DNA from: Xanthomonas vasicola
Lineage (GTDB): Bacteria > Pseudomonadota > Gammaproteobacteria > Xanthomonadales > Xanthomonadaceae
DNA: 64,000 nt
Direction of reading: 5' to 3'
Assembly: GCF_000772705.2 (NCBI RefSeq)
Contig: NZ_JSBW02000027.1
Span: forward strand, 124,001-188,000
Below are positions 1-7,706 of the stretch, in pieces; the stretch's first letter is position 1; each line of letters starts with the position of its first letter. Made by a program: the position numbers and the translations under genes. The notes under the pieces are model-generated. The model saw only the letters and a program-made list of their open reading frames with translations, had not been told where the DNA came from and made no database searches.

Positions 1-540
1 GCCGCCACCACCACGCTCATCGGCGAGCTCGGCATGGGCGGCGGGCAGTTCCTGATCCAACTGCAGCCGCACGACAGCGCGCGGCCGGACCCCAACGGCG
101 CCGAACGGGTGGAATTCCTGGTCGCCGCCAACGCCGGCCAACCGCCGCGCGCGTTGCGCAAGGTCGCCTCCGGCGGCGAACTGTCGCGCATTTCGCTGGC
201 CATCGAAGTGGCGGCGCTCGGCCTGGACAGCGTGCCGACCATGGTCTTCGACGAAGTGGATTCGGGCATCGGCGGCGCAGTGGCCGACATCGTCGGGCAG
301 AAGCTGCGCGCGCTTGGCGAAGAGCGCCAAGTGCTGTGCGTCACCCACTTGCCGCAGGTGGCCGCCAAGGGCCACGCGCATTACCGGGTCAGCAAGGCGC
401 CGGTGGACGGCATGACCCAGAGCGCGGTCGAGCTGCTCGGCCCGCAGGCCCGCCAGGAAGAGCTGGCACGCATGCTAGGCGGTGTGGAAGTGAGCAAGGA
501 AGCACGCGCGGCAGCCCGCAAGCTGTTGCAGAGCGCCTGA
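1..540 (+). CDS. recN: DNA repair ATPase RecN, C-terminal part (5' truncated by window)
   Basis: The reading frame is open from base 1 to a TGA at 538-540, so only the last 179 residues are present. RecN is an SMC-like ATPase that acts in recombinational double-strand break repair. The fragment holds the C-terminal ATP-binding half: the signature-like stretch KVASGGELSR, the Walker B stretch MVFDEVDSGIGG, and the D/H-loop region CVTHLPQVAAKG. These are family hallmarks. The start and Walker A lie outside the window. Downstream is a long non-coding stretch before the convergent fur gene. Confidence 0.95.
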   Translation, partial: AATTTLIGELGMGGGQFLIQLQPHDSARPDPNGAERVEFLVAANAGQPPRALRKVASGGELSRISLAIEVAALGLDSVPTMVFDEVDSGIGGAVADIVGQKLRALGEERQVLCVTHLPQVAAKGHAHYRVSKAPVDGMTQSAVELLGPQARQEELARMLGGVEVSKEARAAARKLLQSA

Positions 541-936
541 TCCAGGCAAATAGCTCGCAAACTGTTGTAAAGCAACTGATCGGGCCGGCAGCGCTGCACC
601 GGTGCTGCTACGCCCGTGCGATGGCGGCAACGCTAGACACGCGTAGCTCCACCGACGTTTTCGATGCATGCAGTGCTGTAACTGATCGGCGCCCCTGAGG
701 CCGCCTGGGCAGGCTTCATGCATTGAGGCCCCATCCCAAGCTCCGTTCGCTTGTCCCGTTCGCAAGGCGCCCTCCCTGCCCGCGAGGTCTCTACTGACGA
801 GACTCCCTGTTCTCGTCAGCGAGGTCAGACTCCCCGCTAACGGGGCTCCATCGCCCCCGCCAACGGGGAAGCGGCCGGAGGCCCGATTGAGCCGCGGGCC
901 ATGCAGCGAATCCACCACCGCGCCCCACAAATGCAA
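541..936. other. Intergenic stretch between convergent recN and fur, no gene seen
   Basis: About 440 bases separate the two convergent stop codons. Frames here are short or antisense and show no recognisable protein. Only the fur terminator at its right edge is interpretable. A repeat-rich run around 740-870 with several GAGACTC/GAGGTC-like words has no assigned role. Confidence 0.5.
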
Positions 937-956
937 AAGGCGGCCGAAGCCGCCTT
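937..956 (-). terminator. Rho-independent terminator of fur
   Basis: An 8-bp perfect GC-rich stem (AAGGCGGC / GCCGCCTT) closes a 4-base loop that reads TTCG on the minus strand, followed there by TTTTGC. It lies 26 bases beyond the fur stop codon. Confidence 0.85.
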
Positions 957-982
957 GTGCTTGCACCTGCAGAACGCGGAAC

Positions 983-1393
983 TCAGCGCGGGCGCTTCTT
1001 GCGCACGTACAGCACCAGCGAGTGCTCTTCGAGCTCATAGCCGTGCTTGGCGGCGATCTGGCGTTGCAACGCCTCGATTTCCTCGCTCTCGAACTCGATT
1101 ACATGGCCGGTATCCACGTCGACCATATGGTCGTGGTGACCGCCGCGATCCAGCTCGTACACAGCCTGCCCGCCTTCGAAATTGTGCTTCAGCACCAGGC
1201 CGGCGGCCTCGAACTGGGTCAGCACCCGATACACCGTGGCCAGACCGATCTCGTCGCCGTGGTCGAGCAACTGGCGATAGATGTCTTCTGCGCTGAGGTG
1301 GTGGTGATTGCTCTTTTGCTCGAGCAATTCCAGGATCCGCATGCGCGGATGGGTCACCTTGAGCCCGACTTTGCGCAGGTCGTGGGTTTCCAT
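983..1393 (-). CDS. fur: Ferric uptake regulator Fur
   Basis: A 136-residue Fur-family repressor that senses Fe(II) and represses iron-acquisition genes. The winged-helix DNA-binding half (about residues 1-82) includes GLATVYRVLTQFEAAGLV; the metal/dimer half holds GGHHDHMVD (about 84-92) and ends LYVRKKRPR, as in Pseudomonas-type Fur. I chose the ATG at 1393 because GGAGA lies just upstream; a longer frame adds 14 unconserved residues. The two cysteines that form E. coli Fur's structural zinc site are absent (HMVDVDTGH), so this protein has no CxxC. It is divergent from omlA across about 100 bases, an arrangement known in Xanthomonas. Confidence 0.97.
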   Translation of the reverse strand: METHDLRKVGLKVTHPRMRILELLEQKSNHHHLSAEDIYRQLLDHGDEIGLATVYRVLTQFEAAGLVLKHNFEGGQAVYELDRGGHHDHMVDVDTGHVIEFESEEIEALQRQIAAKHGYELEEHSLVLYVRKKRPR

Positions 1394-1497
1394 ATGTTCT
1401 CCGTTCATTGGCGATTTAGCGCCAGCTGCCATCAAACGGGTCGCGGCGACCGACGGAAGTGTATCATCGGCGTGATTTCCTCAGCACTTAATCCCCG

Positions 1498-1893
1498 ATG
1501 CGTAATCTTCTGCTGGTCGCCGCCGTTGCTCTTTCCACCGCTGGCTGCGGCATCATCTACAAGCAGCCGATCTACCAGGGCAATCTGATCAAACAGACCG
1601 CCGTGGAGCAACTGCAGGTAGGCCAGAGCAAGCAGCAGGTCAGCGCGTTGCTGGGCACCCCTTCGATTCCCGACCCGTTCCATGCACAGCGCTGGGACTA
1701 CACCTCCACGCAGCGTGTGGACCGTCTGGCGCACACCGAGGTCAAGAACTTCACCGTGTTCTTCGAGAACGAGCAAGTTGTGCGCTGGGAAGGCGACTAT
1801 TTCCCGTCGCAGGACGAGCAGCTGGCCAAAGCCGCGCCCAAGCAGTTCGGCCGCAACCTGGCACGTGACAAGAAGAAGCAGCGCGGCCGTTGA
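1498..1893 (+). CDS. omlA: Outer-membrane lipoprotein OmlA (BamE/SmpA family)
   Basis: A 131-residue lipoprotein: a short hydrophobic signal followed by the lipobox-like STAGCG, then the SmpA/OmlA fold with VEQLQVGQSKQQVSALLGTP and the conserved WDYTSTQR and FENEQVVRWEGD. BamE belongs to the BAM complex that assembles outer-membrane beta-barrels from the periplasmic face. The tail is basic (RDKKKQRGR). It is divergent from fur, sharing the promoter region, and is followed by a strong hairpin terminator. Confidence 0.95.
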   Translation: MRNLLLVAAVALSTAGCGIIYKQPIYQGNLIKQTAVEQLQVGQSKQQVSALLGTPSIPDPFHAQRWDYTSTQRVDRLAHTEVKNFTVFFENEQVVRWEGDYFPSQDEQLAKAAPKQFGRNLARDKKKQRGR

Positions 1894-1940
1894 TGCGGTT
1901 GCTGGGCGGTCTTGCGATCGCCTGAGGCTGGCGGGACCAG

Positions 1941-1970
1941 AAAACGCATCCCGTCGAACGGATGCGTTTT
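1941..1970 (+). terminator. Rho-independent terminator of omlA
   Basis: Perfect 11-bp inverted repeat AAAACGCATCC / GGATGCGTTTT with an 8-base loop, running into a T tract, 48 bases after the omlA stop. The A/T-rich flanks could let it act in both directions. Confidence 0.85.
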
Positions 1971-2236
1971 TCATTTGCATGATCGGAAAACATGCTCGAT
2001 AGAGTTGCAGCACCGAACTGGCTGGCGTCTCCGAAGATCGGTTCGTAATACCGCATCGCTTCTTCGACGAGCTGCTTCCTGCCGACCAAAACCTCGCACG
2101 TTCGCCAGGCGTTGCATGTCGAAAAGCGAGTGCTCGAATCCAACGACAACGAATACGTTCGGCCCACTGCGGGGCAGTGATCGGAAGAGCTCGCTCTACC
2201 GCACAGCGCACGCATACCGCAGCACCGGCAAACCGG
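1971..2236. other. Gap between omlA terminator and rnfH, no supported gene
   Basis: About 265 bases, noticeably less GC-rich than the flanks. A minus-strand frame runs across it but overlaps omlA and lacks a recognisable domain or ribosome-binding site, so I do not call it. A short inverted repeat (ACCGG/CCGGT) sits at 2222-2235 beside the rnfH stop. Confidence 0.4.
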
Positions 2237-2512
2237 TTAGGTGTTGGGGCCGGCCTTTTTGCTTGGTCCGGCACGCCGACGCCGCGCCTCCTTTGGATCC
2301 AATAGCAGCGGCCTGAGCAATTCGACCCGGTCGCCTGCGCGCAATACCTGCTCCGGGCGCGCGATGAGCCCGTGCACTGCAAGTGCCACAGGCGTTTGCT
2401 CCAACGCCAAACCGGATGCGGCGACTGCTTCTGCCACGGTTGCGCCATCGGGCAACTCAAGCTGCACCACGTTATAGCGATCCGGCCAGGCCAGAATGAC
2501 CTCGATGCGCAT
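2237..2512 (-). CDS. rnfH: RnfH/UPF0125 family ubiquitin-like protein (RatB)
   Basis: A 91-residue protein of the RnfH (UPF0125) family, a beta-grasp fold related to ThiS/MoaD. The diagnostic features are the N-terminal MRIEVILAWPD, the central VAEAVAASGL, and DRVELLRPLLLDPKEARRRRA near the end. Its biochemical role is not established. It starts 13 bases after the ratA stop on the same strand, the standard ratA-ratB pairing, so the two are almost certainly co-transcribed. Confidence 0.92.
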   Translation of the reverse strand: MRIEVILAWPDRYNVVQLELPDGATVAEAVAASGLALEQTPVALAVHGLIARPEQVLRAGDRVELLRPLLLDPKEARRRRAGPSKKAGPNT

Positions 2513-2525
2513 ACTGCAGTGGTGC

Positions 2526-2957
2526 CTATCCGTCGCCGCGATCGGCGACGCGCACGAAATCGTTGACCATGCGATCGGCCAGGCCCTGGAACCCCAGCGC
2601 CAGCGCCGGGCCCAGCAGGCGCGAGCTGGTCTCCACTTCCAGGGTCAGACGCACTTTACAAGCGTTCTCGCCCAGCGCCTGGAATTCCCACAGCCCTTCC
2701 AGGCGCTTGAACGGGCCGTCGCGCAGATGCATGACGATGCGCTCGGGGCGCTCCAGGATGTTATCGGTGGTGAACCAGGTGCGGAACGACCCCAGCCCCA
2801 GATCCAGGCGCGCCACGATATGCGCCTGGTCCTGCTCGAGCACTTGGGCAGCGTCGCACCAGCCGAAGCGGCGCGGATAGGCGGCGACATCATTGACCAG
2901 ATCGAACATACGGGTGGCGCTGTGTTCGACCAGGGCGCTGCGACGGATGATAGGCAT
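2526..2957 (-). CDS. ratA: RatA-like START-fold protein (ribosome association toxin / CoQ10-binding family)
   Basis: A 143-residue polyketide-cyclase/START-like protein. MPIIRRSALVEHSATRMFDLVNDVAAYPRRFGWC is the usual N-terminus of the RatA/Coq10 group; residues LEGLWEFQAL and LADRMVNDFVRVAD follow at expected places. In E. coli RatA binds the 50S subunit and blocks 70S formation; eukaryotic Coq10 binds ubiquinone. Which role applies here cannot be told from sequence. It heads the ratA-rnfH pair and is divergent from smpB with a 60-base gap. Confidence 0.9.
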   Translation of the reverse strand: MPIIRRSALVEHSATRMFDLVNDVAAYPRRFGWCDAAQVLEQDQAHIVARLDLGLGSFRTWFTTDNILERPERIVMHLRDGPFKRLEGLWEFQALGENACKVRLTLEVETSSRLLGPALALGFQGLADRMVNDFVRVADRGDG

Positions 2958-3017
2958 TCGCTAACTTGTGAAAGACGGAAGATCGTTTGACGACACCGAA
3001 TCGGCGACAATGGGCGG

Positions 3018-3521
3018 ATGAGCAAGAAACCAACCAAGGATAAAGCAAACGGCGCGAAGGCCACGAAAACCATCGCGTTGAACAAGCGTGCGCGCCACGA
3101 ATACCACCTTGAAGAACGCTACGAAGCTGGCCTGGCGCTGCAAGGCTGGGAGATCAAGGCGATCCGTGCCGGCCGCGCCAACATCGTCGACGGCTACGCC
3201 TATGTTCGCTCGGGCGAGATCTACCTGATCGGCGCGCAGATCACCCCGCTGATCCAGGCCTCTACCCATACCGTGCCGGTGGAACGCCGGGATCGCAAAC
3301 TGCTGCTGCACCGGGCCGAGATCGACAAGGTGCTCACCCGCGTGGAGCGCGAGGGCTACACCCTGGTGCCCACCGCGCTGTACTGGAGCAGCAACAAGGT
3401 GAAGCTGGAGATCGCCCTGGCCAAGGGCAAGCAGAACCACGACAAGCGCGACGCCGCCAAGGACCGCGACTGGCAGCGCGACAAGCAGCGCGTGATGCGG
3501 CGGCATAATCGTGATGCGTAA
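3018..3521 (+). CDS. smpB: SsrA-binding protein SmpB
   Basis: A 167-residue SmpB, which binds the tRNA-like domain of tmRNA and brings it to stalled ribosomes. Recognisable features are NKRARHEYHLEERYEAGLAL, GWEIKAIRAGRANI, the core YLIGAQITPL and the basic C-terminal tail (HDKRDAAKDRDWQRDKQRVMRR) that enters the mRNA channel. Its partner tmRNA gene lies 2.7 kb downstream at 6259-6655. A repeat pair follows the stop codon. Confidence 0.97.
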   Translation: MSKKPTKDKANGAKATKTIALNKRARHEYHLEERYEAGLALQGWEIKAIRAGRANIVDGYAYVRSGEIYLIGAQITPLIQASTHTVPVERRDRKLLLHRAEIDKVLTRVEREGYTLVPTALYWSSNKVKLEIALAKGKQNHDKRDAAKDRDWQRDKQRVMRRHNRDA

Positions 3522-3530
3522 GTGGCGGGG

Positions 3531-3675
3531 ATTGGTGATTCGGGATTAGGGATTGGCTACAGCGGTTGTGCGTGGCCTTTCGCACTGCTGGCTTGCGATC
3601 CACACATGCACAGCGGCGAGGCTAGCCCCGCTGCTCTTGCGAACGCCCAATCTCAATCCCGACTCCCGGCTCCGA
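3531..3675. repeat. Inverted pair of GGGATTGG-type intergenic repeats
   Basis: Left arm 3531-3560 is built from GGGATT/GGTGATTCGGGATT words; right arm 3648-3675 carries the complementary words (CAATCTCAATCCCGACTCC). The arms could fold into an imperfect hairpin across the roughly 85-base spacer. A related pair occurs at 46165-46283, sharing the word GGGAGTCGGGATTG. It sits between the convergent smpB and the protease fusion gene, where it may stabilise mRNA ends or terminate transcription; that role is inference. Confidence 0.6.
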
Positions 3676-3676
3676 A

Positions 3677-6124
3677 TCACGTCGCTCCAAGCATCCGCAT
3701 CAAATTCGGCACGCCCCTGCCCTGCACATAGCGGTCGCGCTGCAGGTCGGTACTTGTCTCGAGCAGCAGCTGCTTGACGCGGTCCGGGAAGCCGATGAAC
3801 TCACGGCGTGCCGATAAAAAACCCGCCAACACGCCGGAGACATGCGGTGCGGCCATGCTGGTGCCGCTCATTTCCACCATCAAACTGGCCGGATCGTTTG
3901 GGTCAAAGTCGTAGTAGGCCGAGAGGATTTTTTCCCCCGGCGCGACCACATCCGGCTTACCGCGACCATCGGCGGTGGGCCCGCGCGAGGAAAAATACGA
4001 CACGCCATAGTTGTGCGGGCTGCTCTTGTGCACCGAACCGACCACGATGGCATCTTCCAGATTGCCCGGGTCGCTGATCGACAGATCCATGTTGGCCGCA
4101 TACGCATCGCCATCGTTGCGCATCAACCAGGCCAGGCCTTCGTTGCCGGCAGCGATCACCACCAGCACGCCTTGCCGCCACAGCCGCCGCAATTCGTTGC
4201 ACAGCGGCGTAAACCCGCAGCCATAGCTCTCCGGGTCGAAACAGCCACCCAGGCTCAGATTGACGCCATGAATGACGAGCTCGCCGGCGCGCTCGTTGAT
4301 TACAGCGATCTGCTGGATTGCTTTGATCATCCACGAATCGCGGCCATTTCCAACATCGTCGAGCACCTTGAAGCCGTACAACTGGGTATCAGGCGCCACG
4401 CCGGCAAAGTCCAGTGTGCGGCCGGGCACGCCACTCGCATCGGGAATCGAAGCGCGACACTGACCGGCAATGATCCCGGCAATATGCGTGCCGTGGCCAT
4501 GCCGATCGAGCCGGGTAAACGCGGCGCCGTCGGCGCGGGTCAGTCGCTTGGGCGCACCACGCCGCGTGCAGTCCCACTGCGCCACCACGTTGTCGCGCTC
4601 GCCCTTGACGAAAAAATGCGGGTGACTGGCCGCGATGCCGGTATCCAGTACTGCCCATCCAATCTGCTGACCACGCGCGCGATACGCCGTGCGCGCCGCA
4701 TCGGCATGCAGCACATTGCCGGATTCATGGATCAGCGCGCGTTTGCCGGCATCGCGCCACACCCGTCGAAAGCCCAACGCGCGATAGCGATCCTGCAGCG
4801 ATTCGATCTCGAATCGCGTCAACCGCGCGGACACGAAACGCTGCAGGCTGTCTTCCAGTTCGATCGCCTCGTCCAGTGCATCGCCGCTCAAACCAGTGGT
4901 GCGCGCGGCCGCTTCGCGCACGTGCTGCAACAGCAACGCGCGCACGCCAGCCGGGTCGTTGCCCAACACGCGCCGATCCAGCTCGATCAGCACGTCGTGT
5001 CGGTGCCCCGGGCCATGCGCTTCGAGCTGCTCGCTCAGATCCTTGATCAGCACTGCATTGGACACCGGCTGATCGAAGCCCACACCCACGGCCTGACGCA
5101 CTGCGGCCCGCACCTGCGGAATCGACAGATACCCAGAGCCGGAATGCGGGTTGTGCTGCCAGTCCGGATTCAAACGCGCAGCGGCCAAATTTTCGAAGCG
5201 TCCTTTTGCGTTGGCGATGTCGCCGGTGAGATCCGGGTCCAGCGCGATCGGGTCGCGCGTTTCTGCAACATTGATCCAGCGCTGCACACACTCGGGAAAC
5301 GGCAGTTTGCGCGTACCGGTCCAGCGCTTGAACATGCTGCGCACCTGCGGCAACCCCAGTGGCGAGCCCAGAGTGACGAACAGACTGACCTGGCAGTCGG
5401 CGGCCTTCAGTTGGCGCAGCACATTGAAGGCGATCATCGAGCCCTGGCTATGCGCCACCACCACGAACGGCCCGCCCCCTGCGCGCAGCCGCTGCGCCAG
5501 ACTTTCGCGCATCAGCGCCGCACGCTCCGGCACGAAGAACAGGTCGTGTACATCCTGCAACAATGCAGCGGAAATCAGCCGTAGCAGCATCCGGTTGATC
5601 GCATCGATGGCGCCCATGGCTCGTACGCTGCCGGGTGTGGACGCCCCCTCCAGTTCGTCCAACAACTGATGTAGATCCGCGCGTTCCTGCTCGCTCCGCG
5701 CCAGCGCATCGGCCAACAGGTGGAGGTCCTGCTCGCCCGTTACCGGGCCGAGCGTGCTCAGGGCGCGCTGCACGCTCTGATTGAGCGCCGGCCCCACATC
5801 GCGCGCATCGCAATTGCCTGGCTCGGCCACCGGATAGCGCTCGCGATTGACCCAGTACGCCAGCCGCGTGCGCTCGCCCATCGGCCGCCCGAACAAAGCC
5901 TTGTCCCACTGACACCGCAGCACATCGGCCGGCGGCTTGTTGCCGATACCATGGATGTAAATCACCGTGCGCGCCTTGCCCTGCACGCGGGTCACGCTGG
6001 GCTCCTGCGGCTCGGCCTGCTGCGCGCGCCTTGCACGCGGCCGTGCCGGTTTTTCCGTGCTTGCAGCCGCCTTGCGCGGTGCTGCGCGCGCAGGCGTCGA
6101 ACGTGGGGGCTTGCCTGTCGCCAT
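3677..6124 (-). CDS. Alpha/beta-hydrolase (lipase-like) fused to subtilisin-family S8 peptidase
   Basis: An 815-residue two-enzyme protein. Residues 1-50 are a Lys/Arg/Ala/Pro-rich low-complexity tail with no signal peptide. Residues about 52-345 look like an alpha/beta-hydrolase: YIHGIGNK at 56-63, nucleophile elbow AHSQGS with Ser226, WINVAETRDPIA with likely acid Asp291, and HSGSGYLSIP with likely His327. Residues about 350-480 are a linker. Residues about 485-815 are a full subtilisin domain: AVLDTG (Asp494), HGHGTHIAG (His544), AAGN (Asn661) and SGTSMAAPH (Ser756). Both active sites look intact. Lack of a secretion signal suggests cytoplasmic action or a non-Sec export route. It is convergent with smpB and divergent from ssrA. 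Substrates are unknown. Confidence 0.9.
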   Translation of the reverse strand: MATGKPPRSTPARAAPRKAAASTEKPARPRARRAQQAEPQEPSVTRVQGKARTVIYIHGIGNKPPADVLRCQWDKALFGRPMGERTRLAYWVNRERYPVAEPGNCDARDVGPALNQSVQRALSTLGPVTGEQDLHLLADALARSEQERADLHQLLDELEGASTPGSVRAMGAIDAINRMLLRLISAALLQDVHDLFFVPERAALMRESLAQRLRAGGGPFVVVAHSQGSMIAFNVLRQLKAADCQVSLFVTLGSPLGLPQVRSMFKRWTGTRKLPFPECVQRWINVAETRDPIALDPDLTGDIANAKGRFENLAAARLNPDWQHNPHSGSGYLSIPQVRAAVRQAVGVGFDQPVSNAVLIKDLSEQLEAHGPGHRHDVLIELDRRVLGNDPAGVRALLLQHVREAAARTTGLSGDALDEAIELEDSLQRFVSARLTRFEIESLQDRYRALGFRRVWRDAGKRALIHESGNVLHADAARTAYRARGQQIGWAVLDTGIAASHPHFFVKGERDNVVAQWDCTRRGAPKRLTRADGAAFTRLDRHGHGTHIAGIIAGQCRASIPDASGVPGRTLDFAGVAPDTQLYGFKVLDDVGNGRDSWMIKAIQQIAVINERAGELVIHGVNLSLGGCFDPESYGCGFTPLCNELRRLWRQGVLVVIAAGNEGLAWLMRNDGDAYAANMDLSISDPGNLEDAIVVGSVHKSSPHNYGVSYFSSRGPTADGRGKPDVVAPGEKILSAYYDFDPNDPASLMVEMSGTSMAAPHVSGVLAGFLSARREFIGFPDRVKQLLLETSTDLQRDRYVQGRGVPNLMRMLGAT

Positions 6125-6200
6125 CGCATCGCTCCTTCGTTTGCAGATTGTTCCGTTCGGTACGGACTGAAGCCACTGTAAGCGCTTCGCATCTCGCCAC

Positions 6201-6229
6201 TTGTGAGAGGGCGCGCCGATCCCTACACT
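6201..6229 (+). promoter_or_regulatory. Sigma70-type promoter of ssrA
   Basis: TTGTGA (6201-6206) and TACACT (6224-6229) are separated by 17 bases, giving a start near 6236 and a leader of about 23 bases before the mature tmRNA 5' end. Confidence 0.65.
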
Positions 6230-6258
6230 GGGCGAGTCAGCGTTTTAAAGCTTTCCCC

Positions 6259-6655
6259 GGGGGTGCACTGGTTTCGACGGGGGTCGCGAAGTCGCTTGGC
6301 GCATGCCGAGGGGGCAGCTTTCCTCGTTAATCCAGCAGCAAACTTTTAGTTGCCAACGATGACAACTACGGTTCGGACTTCGCTATCGCCGCTTAATTGG
6401 CTTTAGTTGTAGTTCTACAGCCGCCTAAGGCGAACCCCCGAACCTACTTGTGCCCGTGCTCGTAGGTGTAGGGTCATTATCACGGAACCATCGGTAGTGG
6501 CTGCCTGTCAGCTACCGGTTAGATAAAGCAGGCTGGTTTCCAGGTGCGCTTTGCCAACCGTGCTGCCTGGGAATGAGATCTAACGGAGGGCTAAGCATGT
6601 AGTGCTGGGGATGGAGTGCTTCCGGACGGCGGTTCGATTCCGCCCACCTCCACCA
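6259..6655 (+). ncRNA. ssrA: Transfer-messenger RNA (tmRNA)
   Basis: The 5' end GGGGGTG pairs with CACCTCC near the 3' end, forming the tRNA-like acceptor stem (with one G-U pair), followed by discriminator A and encoded CCA at 6653-6655. The T-arm GGTTCGATTCC is present at 6630-6640. The resume codon GCC at 6352 opens a tag reading frame ending TAA at 6394-6396, peptide ANDDNYGSDFAIAA, whose Ala-Ala end marks it for ClpXP-type degradation. It works with SmpB encoded at 3018-3521. Its 3' end is a classic integration site, and integrase remains lie just downstream. Confidence 0.98.
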
Positions 6656-6706
6656 TCTGATCGCGGAAAAGAGCAGTAAGTGCTTGATTTCGCGAAGGTT
6701 AGGCCC

Positions 6707-6762
6707 GGGGTTTGATGTTCAGTTTGAGCCTGCGTTAGGTATCAAACGAGGTATCAAACCCC
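6707..6762. repeat. Direct and inverted TATCAAAC repeats beside the integrase start
   Basis: GGTATCAAAC occurs twice, at 6738-6747 and 6750-6759, 12 bases apart, and the inverse GGGGTTTGAT lies at 6707-6716 facing ATCAAACCCC at 6753-6762. Repeats between an attachment site and an integrase gene often are arm-type integrase or excisionase binding sites; that reading is inference. Confidence 0.5.
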
Positions 6763-7134
6763 GTGCCGAAGCCGTATTTTCTGCGCCGCCCTGCTGGGCT
6801 GTATGTGCGCTTCTTCGTCCCGACTGACGTGCAAGCCCTCATTGGCTCGCGCTACCTTGTCCGTCCCGTTCGCTTGTCCCTGGGTGATGCTGCCCGTCTG
6901 GCCGTGGCACGAACTGCTGTGGCACTCTCGGAAGCATTCGATCAGATGCGGCAAGGAGCGGGCATGCAGGACGATTTGCTGAGCCAGGCTCTGGCCGCAT
7001 TGCAAGGGAACGAAGCACGCCCCTACACCATCAAGGTCGGTGGCGTGGAGCTCTCTGCCAACAGAGCAGACGATCATGCGCGGCTGCTGGACGCACAGAA
7101 ATACCTCCCCTTTCAGCAACTGGCTTCTGTGAAA
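6763..7134 (+). pseudogene. Phage/island integrase, N-terminal remnant
   Basis: The frame opens with GTG at 6763: MPKPYFLRRPAGLYVRFFVPTDVQALIGSR, the N-terminal arm-binding/SAM-like domain typical of integrases of the tyrosine-recombinase family next to tRNA or tmRNA genes. Full-length members run about 400 residues or more with a catalytic R-H-R-Y domain; here similarity stops near residue 124 (about 7134), where insertion-sequence DNA begins, and the frame ends at 7179. No catalytic half was found in the window. The position directly after the ssrA 3' end shows how the element entered. Confidence 0.8.
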
Positions 7135-7331
7135 TGTAATGACCCACCGGTTTCTGCACAGGTCATGCGGTTAATGTAGCGGCATAGGCCGCGTTTGGGG
7201 TCATCATCTTCAGTGCCTGATGAGGGCGCTGTTGGTTGTAGAAGGCGGTCCAGTCAGCAATCACGCGCAGCGCGTGGGTTTGGCTCTCGAAGCGATGCCG
7301 GTGTACGCACTGCTCCTTCAGCGATCGGATC
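7135..7331 (-). pseudogene. C-terminal fragment of an IS3-family transposase
   Basis: On the minus strand about 55 codons (7330 to the stop at 7163) read RSLKEQCVHRHRF...VIADWTAFYNQQRPHQAL, the last part of an rve (DDE) transposase, including the E of the DDE triad region and the RPHQAL signature. The likely IS end is near 7135 (TGTAATGACCC). The fragment is cut at 7331 by the next IS, so it is a left-over from an earlier insertion into the integrase gene. Confidence 0.75.
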
Positions 7332-7381
7332 TGAGCCGCCCCGGGATTCCCGCAGGCTCCAACTCTTGAGAGGATGGAGTC

Positions 7382-7706
7382 ATGAGCAAAGCAATGAAGG
7401 ATTCGCCAGAGGTTCGTGAGCAAGCGGTGCGGATGGTGTTTGAGCACCAGAAGGATCACACCTGGCAGTGGGGCGGCGATCGCATCGATCGCCGGGAAGA
7501 TCGGTTGCACGGCGCAGACGCTCTGCAACTGGGTACGGCAGGCCGAGCGCGACCAGGGGCGGCGTGAGAAGCTGAGCACGTCCGAGCGCGAGAAAATGAA
7601 GTCGCTGGAACGCGAGGTGCGGGAGTTGCGGCAGGCCAACGCGATCCTGCGCAAGGCATCAGCGTATTTTGCCCAGGCGGAGCTCGACCGCCGGTTCAAG
7701 CCATGA
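7382..7706 (+). pseudogene. IS3-family OrfA, frameshifted
   Basis: The gene starts [23 protein letters not shown] at 7382 and continues one frame over as [27 protein letters not shown], followed by a leucine-zipper-like helix ([20 protein letters not shown]). The two parts join if one G is removed from the GGGG run at 7470-7473. OrfA normally supplies the helix-turn-helix that binds the IS ends. Its stop overlaps the orfB start as ATGA at 7703-7706. Confidence 0.8.

Noticed and set aside
1751-2215. A 154-codon minus-strand frame between omlA and rnfH
   Set aside because: Half of it lies antisense to omlA, and the rest has no recognisable family or ribosome-binding site.
3842-5584. A 580-codon plus-strand frame opposite the lipase-subtilisin gene
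   Set aside because: Antisense to a gene with two complete catalytic domains; no domain or ribosome-binding site of its own.
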